A stretch of DNA of 64,000 bases from Zoroaster sp. YZ-2022. Taxonomy: Eukaryota > Echinodermata > Asteroidea > Forcipulatida > Zoroasteridae. The notes under the pieces were generated by a model that saw nothing but the letters and a program-made list of their open reading frames with translations, searched no databases and was not told where the DNA came from. The stretch spans positions 39,650,913-39,714,912 of the forward strand of contig CM055816.1 of NCBI GenBank assembly GCA_029582265.1, in the 5' to 3' direction. Shown here piece after piece: positions 58,182 to 61,125 of this stretch (position 1 is its first letter; every line of letters begins with the position of its first letter). The translations under genes and the position numbers were made by a program.

Positions 58182-60205
58182 GATTTTTAGTGTGCACATA
58201 TCCACCCTGCTGGGCGCTCAAGGCGCGGAAACAAAGAAAAAACATGAATACAAACAATATACAATGATAGCATAGGGGAAAAAAATAAATAAATAAATTA
58301 TGTACCGAGATACATGTACCTACAATGCAATTACAAATATACATCATCTTTGAAGAGTTGTGACATAAGATGAGTTTTAAGCATCGACTTAAATCTGGTT
58401 ATACTATGACAAGATTTGAGTTTAGTTGGAAGATGATTCCAGAGTCTCTGAGCTGCGACAGAAAACGACCTATCACCCCAGTTCCGTTTTGAAGTTGGTT
58501 CCTTTAGGAGTGACATGTTGCTGGAGCGCAAATTGCGTGATGGAGTGTAGACTTTAAGCAGTTCAGAAATATAAATTGGAGCAATGTTATTAAAAGATTT
58601 GTGAACAATTAGCATAAGTTTAAAAACAATTCTCTGTGAAACAGGAAGCCAGTGCAGTTCTTTCAAGATTGGCGTGATATGGCATGAATTTCTGGACAAA
58701 GTCACAACACGAGCTGCTGTGTTTTGTATGTGCAAGACGAGATATTTGATTCTGTGGGAGACCGTAAAGGAGAGCATTCCCGTTATCAAGCCGTGATGTG
58801 ACAAACGCTATTTCAGCAAAACTTTAAAATAACACATTTCGTTAAGATTCATTGTTTTACAGTAAACATGTCCTGAAATTAAACCGAGCTTCGGACAAAA
58901 TATCTCATTGCAAAGTATTTGTGTTCCTTTCTTAAAAAGAAGTTATCAATGTTCCTACGAAAACAAAAGAAATTGGAAATTGTCTGTAAACCAGGGGTGG
59001 TAACATCTTCAAAGGAGTAGTAATTCAAAACTAACAAAATTTAGTAAAGGCTATTTGTGGTGACACCAGACCTCCCGACATGTATGATTTTGGCGTACTT
59101 TTTACGATTTTTCACCCATTTTACACTTTTACGATTTTATTCTTCATTTGTACGATTTTTGACAATGCCGTTTTTAAAGTTTAAAAAAAAAATCTTTTTT
59201 AATTTGTTATTTTTTTATTTCGCGCGCCATAGGCCGTGCAAGTCTCATGGGTGAGACTTAACACAGTCTATTCCTGTGTGGTCTGTTGTTCCCGGTCGTG
59301 CAGTCTGCATAATCGCATTCACTGTAATACGTTCGATCTCTGAAGGGCAAAGGAGGGACTGTCAACTAGTTTATGAATAGACGACGTGCGTGCAAACTGA
59401 TACTCTGTGGAAGCATGGCTTCTGTACACACGATATGTATGCAGACTGTACACACACGTGTTGTACATGTATACGTTACACACGATGCTGCGTTGCACGT
59501 TTGTACAATTAAAAGGCGGTTAACCATGTAAGCTGGTCAAAATGTCTACACGCGACACAATGACTACCGGCTTGAAGAAAGTACTATTTTTGAAAACTGA
59601 ATGTTGGGAGGTATCTGTGACACTATGTAAAAATTCTCTTTTGAGTAGTAAATAGTTCTGAAAAAGAACCGGTTGGTTACAACTCCATCAGTATGCTCTG
59701 ATCATCCATTCTCCTGAAGACAATTAGAGCATCTCAAAAGAGAATTTCTACATGGTGTCACCACAAACAGCCTTTACTTAAACTTTTCACCATTCAAAGC
59801 TACAAGTCTTACTTACTATAACAAAATTGTTGAAAAAAGAAAAGATTTTTTCCCTATACTGACATATATATATATATATATGAAGTACTGTATACTCGGT
59901 ACTTTCTGAGTGTCTGCAAAAAAGGATGGGAAAAAACTCCACAGGTGACTCGGGCAGAACTTAAACCCATAATAACCTCCAGATGATTAGGTAACAATAT
60001 GAATTTGATTTTGTTACAGAATAATGCAAATGACTTGCAGTTTTCAATGGAGGAAGCCACAGATGCCCAGTCCAACAATTGTCAGTCGGACCAGCAAGGA
60101 TCGTCCTTTAACAGTCAGCCCTTTGATGAGAGTTTGTCAGTCAGTGACGATGTCTCCTGCTATAGCCAGTCATCATCAACTCCCAGTCTGTCTTTACACG
60201 ACTAA
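11561..60205 (+). CDS. NCKAP5: NCKAP5-like protein, spliced gene, 5' end missing
   Basis: Ten exons with canonical gt/ag borders join into one open frame of 2084 codons ending in TAA at 60203-60205. The first 98 residues match the most conserved coiled-coil block of vertebrate NCKAP5, including ENENQREQYERCLDE, VANQVVQALL and a KEEC..L..RV.ELEQQNR segment. Family knowledge: NCKAP5 was found as an Nck SH3-binding protein, and its paralogue NCKAP5L/Cep169 is a centrosomal, microtubule plus-end protein that binds EB1. Three SxIP motifs (residues about 140, 1581 and 1627) fit such a role. The rest is low-complexity and rich in Ser, Pro, Gln and Lys, with acidic patches in exons 6 and 8, so it is probably disordered. 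Human NCKAP5 is about 1900 residues, so this protein is at least as long. The initiator exon is not seen. Orthology is firm from the coiled coil; function is inferred from the family. Confidence 0.9.
12461..12860. repeat. 50-bp minisatellite, about 8 units
   Basis: The unit reads cctcaatcctccaaaatcct, then tcactttagcaaagagcatg, then tagcatgtaa, with a few substitutions between units. The array is followed by ggattttggaggatttggga, the inverse of the unit's start, so it probably grew within one arm of a foldback element. A related single right arm lies at 4624-4690. It sits in the intron between 11692 and 13038. Confidence 0.9.
13038..13076 (+). CDS. NCKAP5: NCKAP5-like, 39-nt exon
   Basis: A 13-codon symmetric exon encoding VANQVVQALLMQK, phase 0 on both sides. 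The acceptor is tttttcccacag and the donor AAG|gtaagt. The peptide continues the conserved vertebrate string CLDE-VANQVVQALL without a gap, which fixes both borders despite the small size. It is followed by a 19.5-kb intron that holds most of the SINE and LINE insertions in the window. Confidence 0.93.
13596..13869. repeat. Dispersed aggcctgtg element, single-core copy
   Basis: Same family as 5641. Ends caggcctgtgctttcttaag and gtcaaatcacaccccctg. The core occurs once. A chance 206-codon plus-strand open frame (13472-14092) crosses it and is not taken as a gene. Confidence 0.7.
14060..14210. repeat. Dispersed repeat related to the 20-bp array, unexpanded
   Basis: Contains attttcactattttctcaat, ttctgttgattcttattata and acgttttaccaaaagggtg in the same order as 25740-25890 and as the sequence around the 21377 array. 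It holds only one copy of the ctgttgattc segment. Confidence 0.55.
14879..15238 (-). mobile_element. tRNA-Leu-headed SINE with a different, A-tailed 3' end
   Basis: On the minus strand the first 130 bases (15238 down to about 15110) are nearly identical to the head of the (TTA)n SINE. The remainder is unrelated: it holds a segment reading, on the minus strand, gtagccccaccttggagtgg then ccattggccttgtgtggggc, and ends in poly-A. It is therefore a second SINE family or a mosaic that shares the head. I could not find a clean target duplication. Confidence 0.75.
16130..16345. repeat. Foldback repeat (gtgtcaaagatctgac arms)
   Basis: gtgtcaaagatctgacatca at 16210 is mirrored by gagatcagatcttcaggcac near 16317. 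The outer sequence (acatagactggtcccctgtg) is shared, inverted, with the copy at 30475. Boundaries approximate. Confidence 0.55.
16688..17040 (-). mobile_element. RTE-like LINE 3' fragment
   Basis: The minus strand reads MDTKRRRSNQLDVFKMWIYR RMLKIPWTAKRTNKQV and, further on after a stop, EGKIEEKIPRGSRRTY. The F.MW..RRMLKI.WT...TN motif followed by GKIE.K..RG..R is the usual C-terminal tail of RTE-type and related LINE reverse transcriptases. It lies immediately 3' of the Jockey/CR1-group element in the same orientation, but it appears to be a different lineage. It contains stops, so it is a fragment. Confidence 0.6.
17049..19565 (-). mobile_element. 5'-truncated, frameshifted non-LTR retrotransposon (Jockey/CR1 group)
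   Basis: Minus-strand reading. The end of an APE-type endonuclease (SNPDLAFTSNNIAG) lies near 19450. The reverse transcriptase follows, with KSFRPISLL, PEQTGFRPGKSTTSQL, motif A AVFVDLSAAYDTVNH, motif B GLPQGNVLAP and catalytic motif C FAYADDL. A C-terminal region (CLNRLRSGVGRS, CDCGTEPQTMEHLLRCPLL) carries a Cys/His knuckle and ends KHWLDVI at 17049. The frame is broken near 18255 (between motif A and motif B) and near 17520, and a stop lies in the endonuclease remnant. The copy is therefore inactive, but the damage is slight. The clade is uncertain. Confidence 0.9.
19625..20345. mobile_element. AGGGACA-family MITE split by a SINE
   Basis: The left part (tcacgatcagagcagacttt, gacagggcatggaattggtg) and right part (ttattttcagtcactgagtt, gatgatattgtccctctaaa) match the 51422 family. 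The SINE at 19707-20077 separates them. The right part has an extra inverted segment around gcctagataacaggccgtga, so this is a variant. Confidence 0.7.
19707..20077 (-). mobile_element. tRNA-Leu-derived SINE, (TTA)n-tailed, inserted in a MITE
   Basis: A full-length minus-strand copy of the family at 510: head at 20077-19990, the same body, and a (TAA)n tail on the plus strand at 19707-19731. It splits a copy of the TTAA-type MITE (cagtaact | aactgaaaataat), leaving at least a 4-bp duplication AACT. The low divergence from the 510 copy suggests fairly recent activity. Confidence 0.85.
21377..21618. repeat. 20-bp minisatellite, about 12 units
   Basis: The unit is tgtacatctctgttgattcc, essentially identical across 12 copies. 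Long repetitive open frames on the minus strand (MYRNQQRCTGINRDVQEST-like) arise from it and are not genes. It is an expansion within a dispersed repeat. Confidence 0.93.
21663..22050. mobile_element. hAT-type MITE with 8-bp target duplication
   Basis: 388 bp. The ends are TAGGGTTGTGC and GCACAGCCCTA (10 of 11 complementary). A perfect 8-bp duplication ATGGCTTG flanks it at 21655-21662 and 22051-22058. The subterminal sequence repeats gggtatccgg in both orientations. No transposase frame is present, so it is non-autonomous. It inserted just after the 20-bp minisatellite. Confidence 0.88.
24174..24424. mobile_element. hAT-type MITE rich in G and C runs
   Basis: 251 bp. The ends CAGCAGCGGCAC and GTGCCGCCTCTG match at 10 of 12 positions. 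A perfect 8-bp duplication TCCTTGGA lies at 24166-24173 and 24425-24432. The left arm is G-rich and the right arm C-rich (runs of up to 13 C), so the element can fold back on itself. No coding capacity. Confidence 0.88.
24577..25404. mobile_element. Non-autonomous DNA transposon, 6-bp target duplication
   Basis: 828 bp. Its 13-bp terminal inverted repeat is CTTGGATTACGGA. The direct repeat TAATAA lies at 24571-24576 and 25405-25410. An internal near-copy of the terminal sequence (attccgtaatccc, 25309-25321) suggests a composite right arm with poly-T runs. No transposase was recognised; superfamily undecided. Confidence 0.75.
25740..25890. repeat. Dispersed repeat related to the 20-bp array, unexpanded
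   Basis: Shares attttcactattttctcatt, tctcttgattcttatttaag and acagacatttcaccaaaagt with 14060-14210 and with the flanks of the 21377 array. Confidence 0.55.
26160..26350. repeat. Dispersed 'ggtgtcacca / cagtatgctctgat' repeat
   Basis: Contains gatcttgaagacgatcagag, ttgtttacatggtgtcacca and ttcaccatgcaaagctacaa, shared with copies near 4180, 6945, 29965, 54580 and 59000. The cgtttcgatc...gatcatcttcagg motif seen in other copies resembles repeat ends of Penelope-like elements, but this assignment is a guess. Confidence 0.6.
26517..27735. mobile_element. Dispersed MITE (CAGGGG...CCCCTG), interrupted by a second element
   Basis: The outer ends CAGGGGACAGTTTCATAGAG and ctctataaaattggcccctg are inverted copies, and the taagca-rich arms match the related copies at 8225, 31205 and 60907. 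The body is split at about 26660/27692 by the 1031-bp element listed separately. No clear target duplication. Confidence 0.7.
26661..27691. mobile_element. 1-kb foldback element with GTTGCGT subrepeat arms
   Basis: Perfect 21-bp terminal inverted repeats (26661-26681 and 27671-27691, starting TGGTGCCCTCACACC) are flanked by TA. The left arm holds many gttgcgtgtg repeats. The right arm has both orientations of the same unit, including cacgcaactcacacgcaac. No transposase frame. It is inserted in an older MITE. Confidence 0.85.
27760..28123 (+). mobile_element. tRNA-derived SINE, (TTA)n-tailed, divergent head
   Basis: Body and tail match the 510 copy (gcaagacactttaccataat, tgagctgtatactccccagg, (TTA)n). 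The tRNA-like head differs in the anticodon arm (catcggatttgtgttctgatg), so it is either an older copy or a subfamily with another tRNA-like head. Box B ggttcgaatcc is intact. Confidence 0.8.
28290..28440. repeat. Inverted tRNA-like arms
   Basis: aagctcggtggtaggggtta...ggggttcgagtcctgcctga (28360-28430) has box A/B-like spacing. An imperfect reverse complement lies at 28290-28335 (gcttactactgcagatgtct taacc). It is probably a tRNA-derived or foldback repeat, not a functional tRNA, because the arms do not pair as a cloverleaf. Confidence 0.35.
29965..30125. repeat. Dispersed 'ggtgtcacca / cagtatgctctgat' repeat
   Basis: Reads gtagctttgcatggtgaaga, gcggtgacaccatgtgaaat, ggttacaactcgacatttcg and cagtatgctctgatcgtcct: the same family as 26160 in reverse orientation. 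Confidence 0.65.
30475..30605. repeat. Foldback repeat, second copy
   Basis: ccaaagatccaacatctcgc on the left and gcgtgatgtcagatctttgg on the right are inverted copies. The right flank continues acaacgtatccaatgaggga and ctatgtac, matching the inverted left flank of the 16130 copy. Confidence 0.55.
31205..31620. mobile_element. Copy of the CAGGGG...taagca MITE family, interrupted
   Basis: The left end caggggtcagtttcatagag and the block atcagccaaaatgcatacat match the 8225 copy. It is split after ttggct by a 225-bp palindromic element and resumes at gctggtgacc. The right end is degraded, so the end coordinate is approximate. Confidence 0.55.
31323..31547. mobile_element. Palindromic MITE with 46-bp arms and GCTG target duplication
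   Basis: The arms 31323-31368 and 31502-31547 are inverted copies with one or two mismatches, starting AACATGTTCAAAAG. A 4-bp duplication GCTG lies at 31319-31322 and 31548-31551. Removing the element and one GCTG restores the ttggctggtgacc motif of the host MITE. The interior is A/T-rich with no frame. Confidence 0.85.
32361..32445. repeat. Dispersed repeat shared with 57505-57590
   Basis: gcattgcttctttttgagaa...ctcaaatctatcgtttcttg gaacaatgccataa matches tgcactgcttctttttgaga...caaatccgttgttcttggag tactgtgcc at 57505-57590. Class unknown. Confidence 0.4.
32538..32660 (+). CDS. NCKAP5: NCKAP5-like, end of the coiled coil
   Basis: Encodes 41 residues, DLKEECMKLHRRVRELEQQN to GPNTPLQ, phase 0 at both ends. 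The acceptor is gttttacacag and the donor CAG|gttggt. It matches the vertebrate D(L/R)(K/R)EEC(V/M)KL..RV.(D/E)LEQQNR.L segment and ends the coiled coil. The tail ERERQCCGPNTP diverges from vertebrates. A hAT-type MITE with its duplicated target begins only 16 bp after the donor. Confidence 0.93.
32685..33452. mobile_element. hAT-type MITE next to an exon donor
   Basis: 768 bp. The left end is CAGACTTGTATTTGAGTC and the right end GACTCATACAAGCCTG. A perfect 8-bp duplication GTAGATAG lies at 32677-32684 and 33453-33460. Both arms carry many copies of gagtccgagtc, probable subterminal transposase-binding repeats. It begins 24 bp downstream of the donor of the 32538-32660 exon. Confidence 0.9.
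33954..34200. repeat. Dispersed aggcctgtg element
   Basis: Ends ctggcctgtgatttctcagg and gtcaaatcacacccttg, with the shared interior gaagagaagtagcaaccaag. Same family as 5641. Confidence 0.7.
35480..35642. repeat. TTAA-type repeat with CCCTCCTGCTGTCAG end
   Basis: Left end (tcaa)ccctcctgctgtcagtcc, right end tatgcaaggg(ttaa). Related to the copies at 54309 and 55109 by the ccctcct...ggtt(aa) ends and the fold of the middle part. Boundaries approximate. Confidence 0.5.
36064..36345. repeat. Dispersed aggcctgtg element
   Basis: Ends caggcctatgatttcttggg and gtcaaagtacacacctg, with the same interior as the 5641 copy. Confidence 0.7.
37856..38028. mobile_element. Hairpin MITE with ~80-bp arms
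   Basis: gggaataacagtttg at the left is mirrored by caaactgttattccc at the right. Further inside, gtctttaccgcaggtt / aacctgcggtaaagac and gggcgtg / cacgccc also pair. The whole 173 bp can fold into a near-continuous hairpin. Target duplication not clear. Confidence 0.75.
38833..39072 (+). CDS. NCKAP5: NCKAP5-like, Ser/Pro-rich exon with SxIP motif
   Basis: Encodes 80 residues from SCFQHPFANLSSPGLNGPS to GSPVHGAN. The acceptor is tttctcacag and the donor AAT|gtaagt; both borders are phase 0. The exon is more GC-rich than the surrounding intron. Residues encoded at 38956-38967 form S-R-I-P in a proline/arginine context (RPSRIPDRGRP), the consensus for binding the EB1 C-terminal domain. No globular domain is visible. 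A 20-nt G run follows about 28 bp into the intron. Confidence 0.85.
39779..39808 (+). CDS. Candidate 30-nt micro-exon of the NCKAP5-like gene
   Basis: A strong polypyrimidine tract and acceptor (ttttttttccctttgacag) are followed by 30 nt reading TKTWTGLTNY in the gene's frame, then a usable gt (gtgtga). Including it keeps the frame, because the flanking introns are phase 0. The stronger donor gtgagt, 2 nt further on, would break the frame. There is no family support for the peptide, and the site lies 9 nt before a TTAA-flanked MITE, so it may be a chance signal. Only transcript data can decide. Confidence 0.22.
39822..40064. mobile_element. TTAA-flanked MITE upstream of the giant exon
   Basis: 243 bp between TTAA at 39818-39821 and 40065-40068. 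The ends are CCAGTTCACGTCGG and CCGACACGAACTGG. TTAA duplication points to the piggyBac or Kolobok superfamily. Both ends are near-identical to those of the 1978-bp element at 44714, of which this is an internally deleted relative. It ends 87 bp before the 40152 exon. Confidence 0.85.
40152..43517 (+). CDS. NCKAP5: NCKAP5-like, 3366-nt giant exon
   Basis: Encodes 1122 residues from PFVYHHPCGS to SKKPATPL. The acceptor is tttctttcattgcag and the donor TTG|gtaggt, both phase 0. The open frame runs upstream and downstream of these borders by chance. The sequence is rich in S, P, Q, N and K with almost no hydrophobic core, so it is probably disordered. A degenerate repeat S-P-Q-S-P-x3-R-N occurs about six times between 41341 and 42005. 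Many SP sites would suit proline-directed kinases. Vertebrate NCKAP5 also has one very large central exon, so the architecture agrees, although the sequence itself is hardly conserved. Confidence 0.93.
43608..44174. mobile_element. DNA transposon with CAGGCCTGTGA ends, 6-bp target duplication
   Basis: 567 bp. The 11-bp terminal inverted repeat is CAGGCCTGTGA. The duplication CATTAA lies at 43602-43607 and 44175-44180. The left arm repeats ttccgcttttt. It inserted exactly over the TTAA that borders the 44181 element. Non-coding. Confidence 0.8.
44714..46691. mobile_element. Third-layer TTAA-type transposon, 1978 bp
   Basis: Ends AACCAGTTCGCGTCGG and CCGACGCAAACTGGTT lie between TTAA at 44710-44713 and 46692-46695. 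It is the long relative of the 243-bp element at 39822. Its minus strand has a 204-codon open frame (44907-45521) without any family signature I recognise, and that frame crosses into the next insertion, so it is unlikely to be a gene. Confidence 0.85.
45151..46372. mobile_element. Probable fourth-layer element, CAGTGAACGATTTC ends
   Basis: The left end CAGTGAACGATTTC and right end GAAATCGTTCCCTG form a 14-bp inverted repeat with one mismatch. The subterminal gcatcgcaaaat / tatgcaaaat repeats are typical of hAT. No clean target duplication was found (attgtcaa versus attgttac at best), so the insertion event is less certain than for the outer layers. Confidence 0.6.
49159..49302 (+). CDS. NCKAP5: NCKAP5-like, acidic/tryptophan exon
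   Basis: Encodes 48 residues, SDILWSGSDSDDEEENVNFV to RKSIEDYKKK. The acceptor is tgatttttcag and the donor AAG|gtttgt, phase 0 at both ends. It has an acidic SDSDDEEE run followed by a short aromatic motif (VEMWKSRSASPMKLPDWNP), which looks like a conserved linear interaction motif in an otherwise disordered chain. Its function is unknown to me. The exon lies about 860 bp downstream of the nested transposon stack. Confidence 0.87.
49582..51273 (+). CDS. NCKAP5: NCKAP5-like, 1692-nt exon with two SxIP motifs and a CxxC cluster
   Basis: Encodes 564 residues from MRDSLTSTPRSIERPDSLTS to AAQLTEK, with acceptor tttttttacag and donor AAG|gtgaga, both phase 0. The chain is Lys/Ser-rich. S-G-I-P at 50278-50289 and S-R-I-P at 50416-50427 (GRSRIPKLIRNSFKSQKS) have the basic surroundings typical of EB1-binding SxIP motifs. 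At 50767-50805 a C-x2-C-x5-C-x2-C array (CNLCSSRAVCSDC) resembles a small zinc-binding knuckle. The end is acidic (NEDMMEDFDAEELCDEGSES). The first codon is ATG but follows a splice acceptor, so it need not be a start. Confidence 0.93.
51422..51637. mobile_element. TTAA-type MITE, AGGGACA ends
   Basis: 216 bp. The ends AGGGACAGTAT and ATATTGTCCCT lie between TTAA at 51418-51421 and 51638-51641. The body (gcagattttcaacagagcat, tgactgaaaattactggctc, tattattttcagtcactgag) is shared with copies at 10120, 10913 and 19625. It lies in the intron after the 1692-nt exon. Confidence 0.85.
51678..52739. mobile_element. piggyBac-like element, 1062 bp, coding remnant
   Basis: TTAA at 51674-51677 and 52740-52743 borders the ends CTCTTTCCTGCC and GGGTAGAAAGAG. 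The plus strand at 51952-52140 has an ATG reading MAASMKLTTINAQR and, after a stop, an acidic stretch (DGDNVDFEHPDSEGSFDF). This resembles the acidic N-terminal region common in piggyBac transposases. No catalytic domain remains. Confidence 0.75.
52909..53047 (+). CDS. NCKAP5: NCKAP5-like, acidic exon before the C-terminal block
   Basis: Encodes 46 residues plus one base: ERANLLDSLFESETDEDEEE to KQFLKLLGGDR. The acceptor is a long T tract ending tttcacag and the donor is AGAG|gtaaaa. It ends in phase 1, the only asymmetric junction of the gene, and joins exactly to the phase of the next exon (a GTA valine codon is split). The acidic run resembles that of the 49159 exon. The downstream intron opens with a 0.8-kb minisatellite. 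Confidence 0.85.
53133..53930. repeat. Complex minisatellite of 19- and 14-bp units
   Basis: It starts with 19-bp units (cacaaaaaccatagacatt). It continues as mixtures of agcatagagattcacaaat (19 bp) and agagattcacaaat (14 bp) in repeating higher-order blocks. It begins about 85 bp after the donor of the 52909-53047 exon. Open frames within it are meaningless. Confidence 0.92.
54305..54520. repeat. MITE-like repeat upstream of the 54802 exon
   Basis: Starts ttaaccctcctactatagct and contains gtggtcaaaatcagtcaact, actgtcattttgaccaccct and tttgacccttgcagtcatag. It shares most of its length with 55109-55375 in the same orientation. Confidence 0.65.
54580..54745. repeat. Dispersed 'ggtgtcacca / cagtatgctctgat' repeat
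   Basis: Reads gtagctttccatggtgaaaa, ttgtggtgacaccatgtgga, ggttacaacttgacgtttcg and atgctctgatcatcttcagg. It ends about 55 bp before the 54802 exon. Confidence 0.65.
54802..54995 (+). CDS. NCKAP5: NCKAP5-like, structured C-terminal exon
   Basis: Starts with the last two bases of the split valine codon and encodes VSGWKRHVVRPQALYCHVSI through to DTPLSEQMN. The acceptor is ggtttgacag and the donor AAT|gtaagt (phase 0). Unlike the rest of the protein, this part has regular hydrophobic spacing (LYCHVSILQLDLQALYMRFG DKEKEALSSFGFLKRE) and is probably helical. It is likely the core of the family's C-terminal region, although I cannot align it residue by residue. It is flanked on both sides by copies of the same MITE family. 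Confidence 0.88.
55109..55375. repeat. MITE-like repeat downstream of the 54802 exon
   Basis: Second direct copy of the 54305 repeat (cctactgtagctgaatgttt, gtggtcaaaatcagtcaact, actgtcattttgaccaccct, ccccttgcagtcacagaagg). It has an internal 40-bp insertion around tgttgaaccaactgtgcata. Confidence 0.65.
55738..57350. repeat. GC-rich minisatellite, about 30 units of ~50-62 bp
   Basis: The unit reads ggcgttgttttgctccccct, then gcccggcctgc plus a variable number of ctgc tetramers, then catgggacatcatgggaca. Unit length varies with the tetramer count and with gccct/gcccgg variants. Both strands have long open frames (up to 315 codons) because the unit lacks stops; I do not consider them genes. It lies in the last intron of the NCKAP5-like gene. 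Confidence 0.93.
58147..58812 (-). mobile_element. L2/CR1-like LINE 3' end, 5'-truncated
   Basis: The minus strand encodes SRLDNGNALLYGLPQNQISR L and, after one frameshift near 58735, IQNTAARVV, HITPILKELHWLPVSQRI and FSVAAQRLWNHLPTKLKS. This is the standard C-terminus of L2/CR1-type reverse transcriptases. The plus-strand left end is an (AAT)n microsatellite (58153-58181), the LINE's 3' tail. It lies antisense in the last intron of the NCKAP5-like gene. Confidence 0.85.
59000..59820. repeat. Dispersed 'ggtgtcacca' repeat, two inverted halves, split by a transposon
   Basis: 59000-59068 and 59617-59820 form one copy interrupted by the 59069-59616 element. The second part includes ggttacaactccatcagtat and, inverted, ttctacatggtgtcaccaca, so two opposed half-copies are present. 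Confidence 0.55.
59069..59616. mobile_element. 548-bp DNA element, CCTCCC ends, 9-bp target repeat
   Basis: Left end gacctcccgacat, right end atgttgggaggtatct. The near-identical 9-bp repeats gtgacacca (59060-59068) and gtgacacta (59617-59625) flank it. It splits a dispersed repeat, which becomes continuous when the element is removed. Left arm repeats tttacgatttt. No frame. Confidence 0.7.
60020..60205 (+). CDS. NCKAP5: NCKAP5-like, terminal exon and stop codon
   Basis: Encodes 61 residues from NNANDLQFSMEEATDAQSNN to SSSTPSLSLHD, followed by TAA. The acceptor is gattttgttacag, phase 0. The Ser/Asp-rich tail is typical of the disordered C-terminus of this family. The preceding intron (54996-60019) contains the GC-rich minisatellite and a LINE fragment. 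No further plus-strand open frame follows in phase, which supports this as the end of the protein. Confidence 0.85.
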   Translation, partial: NNANDLQFSMEEATDAQSNNCQSDQQGSSFNSQPFDESLSVSDDVSCYSQSSSTPSLSLHD

Positions 60206-60680
60206 TGAGTGAATCACAGTGGACCAGGGACCATCACCACCAAACCTGTTACACTCAACAGCTCTCAGATGATAGTTTTTTTTAAAGTTTTTTTTAAAGT
60301 TTTTTTGTTGTGCAATAGATGGGTTGCAACTGATCACTCTGCCTTCTTATGAGCAATAACAACCCATGTGCATTACATGTACATGTCAAGTACCACACTG
60401 GCGTTTTGTCTAATTCCAACCATCATTGGCTGGTAAAACACTTGACTGTGTACAAAAAAAAATAAACTCCTTGATGCAGTTCAAAGCCAAATCCAACTTG
60501 TTTGTCAAGATGAATTTGAATTTTCCTCTTTATTTTGTTGGTTAAAATATGCATGTTGCTGTTTTGCAAAAAGAAATAAAGTAACCATCACTTTCAGTTA
60601 AGCTTTTTCACAAAACAATTTATTAGAGCGTGGAAAATTTACAACACAGCACAATAAATGAATTGCTGGTGGGCTGTGTT
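60206..60680 (+). other. 3' UTR of the NCKAP5-like gene with polyadenylation signals
   Basis: Non-coding sequence directly after the stop codon. AATAAA hexamers lie at 60461-60466, 60575-60580 and 60653-60658. Which one is used, and whether a longer 3' UTR extends further, cannot be read from the sequence. Confidence 0.5.
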
Positions 60681-60906
60681 TAGAAACACTTCAGTCAGTT
60701 AGTTTGTGAAATATCTCATATGAAAGTAATTTTCTTCCTTTCTAAAAGGAAGATTGTACCAGTTAACCACAAAATGACAACGCATTGATCCAAGTGACAA
60801 TTGAATGATTCCTTACATTAAAACTGCCATATAGGTAGCTGGTCTGCATAATACCTCATATTATTGTTGAACATTTGTACCCAGCTTCACTTAGCAGTAA
60901 ACACGT

Positions 60907-61125
60907 GTTCTGATAGGCCAAGGCTTCACAGAGCTGCTGTTGAGCAGAAAAACATTACTTAGCCAATTTATTTGCTGAGCACAAATTTTGCAGGGAACCT
61001 TCCAGAAGCAGTATACATTACATGACAAATTGGCTGGTAACTGATTTTTGTTTGTTTGATATAACTTTTCTATGCTCAGTCAATTTGATGTGCTTGGCAG
61101 CTCCATGAAATCTCAATCCCTAATT
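60907..61125. repeat. Degraded copy of the CAGGGG...taagca MITE family
   Basis: Contains ggcttcacagagctgctgtt, ttgctgagcacaaatttt and gtgcttggcagctccatgaa in the family's order and inverted arrangement. The ends are eroded. It lies downstream of the gene. Confidence 0.55.
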
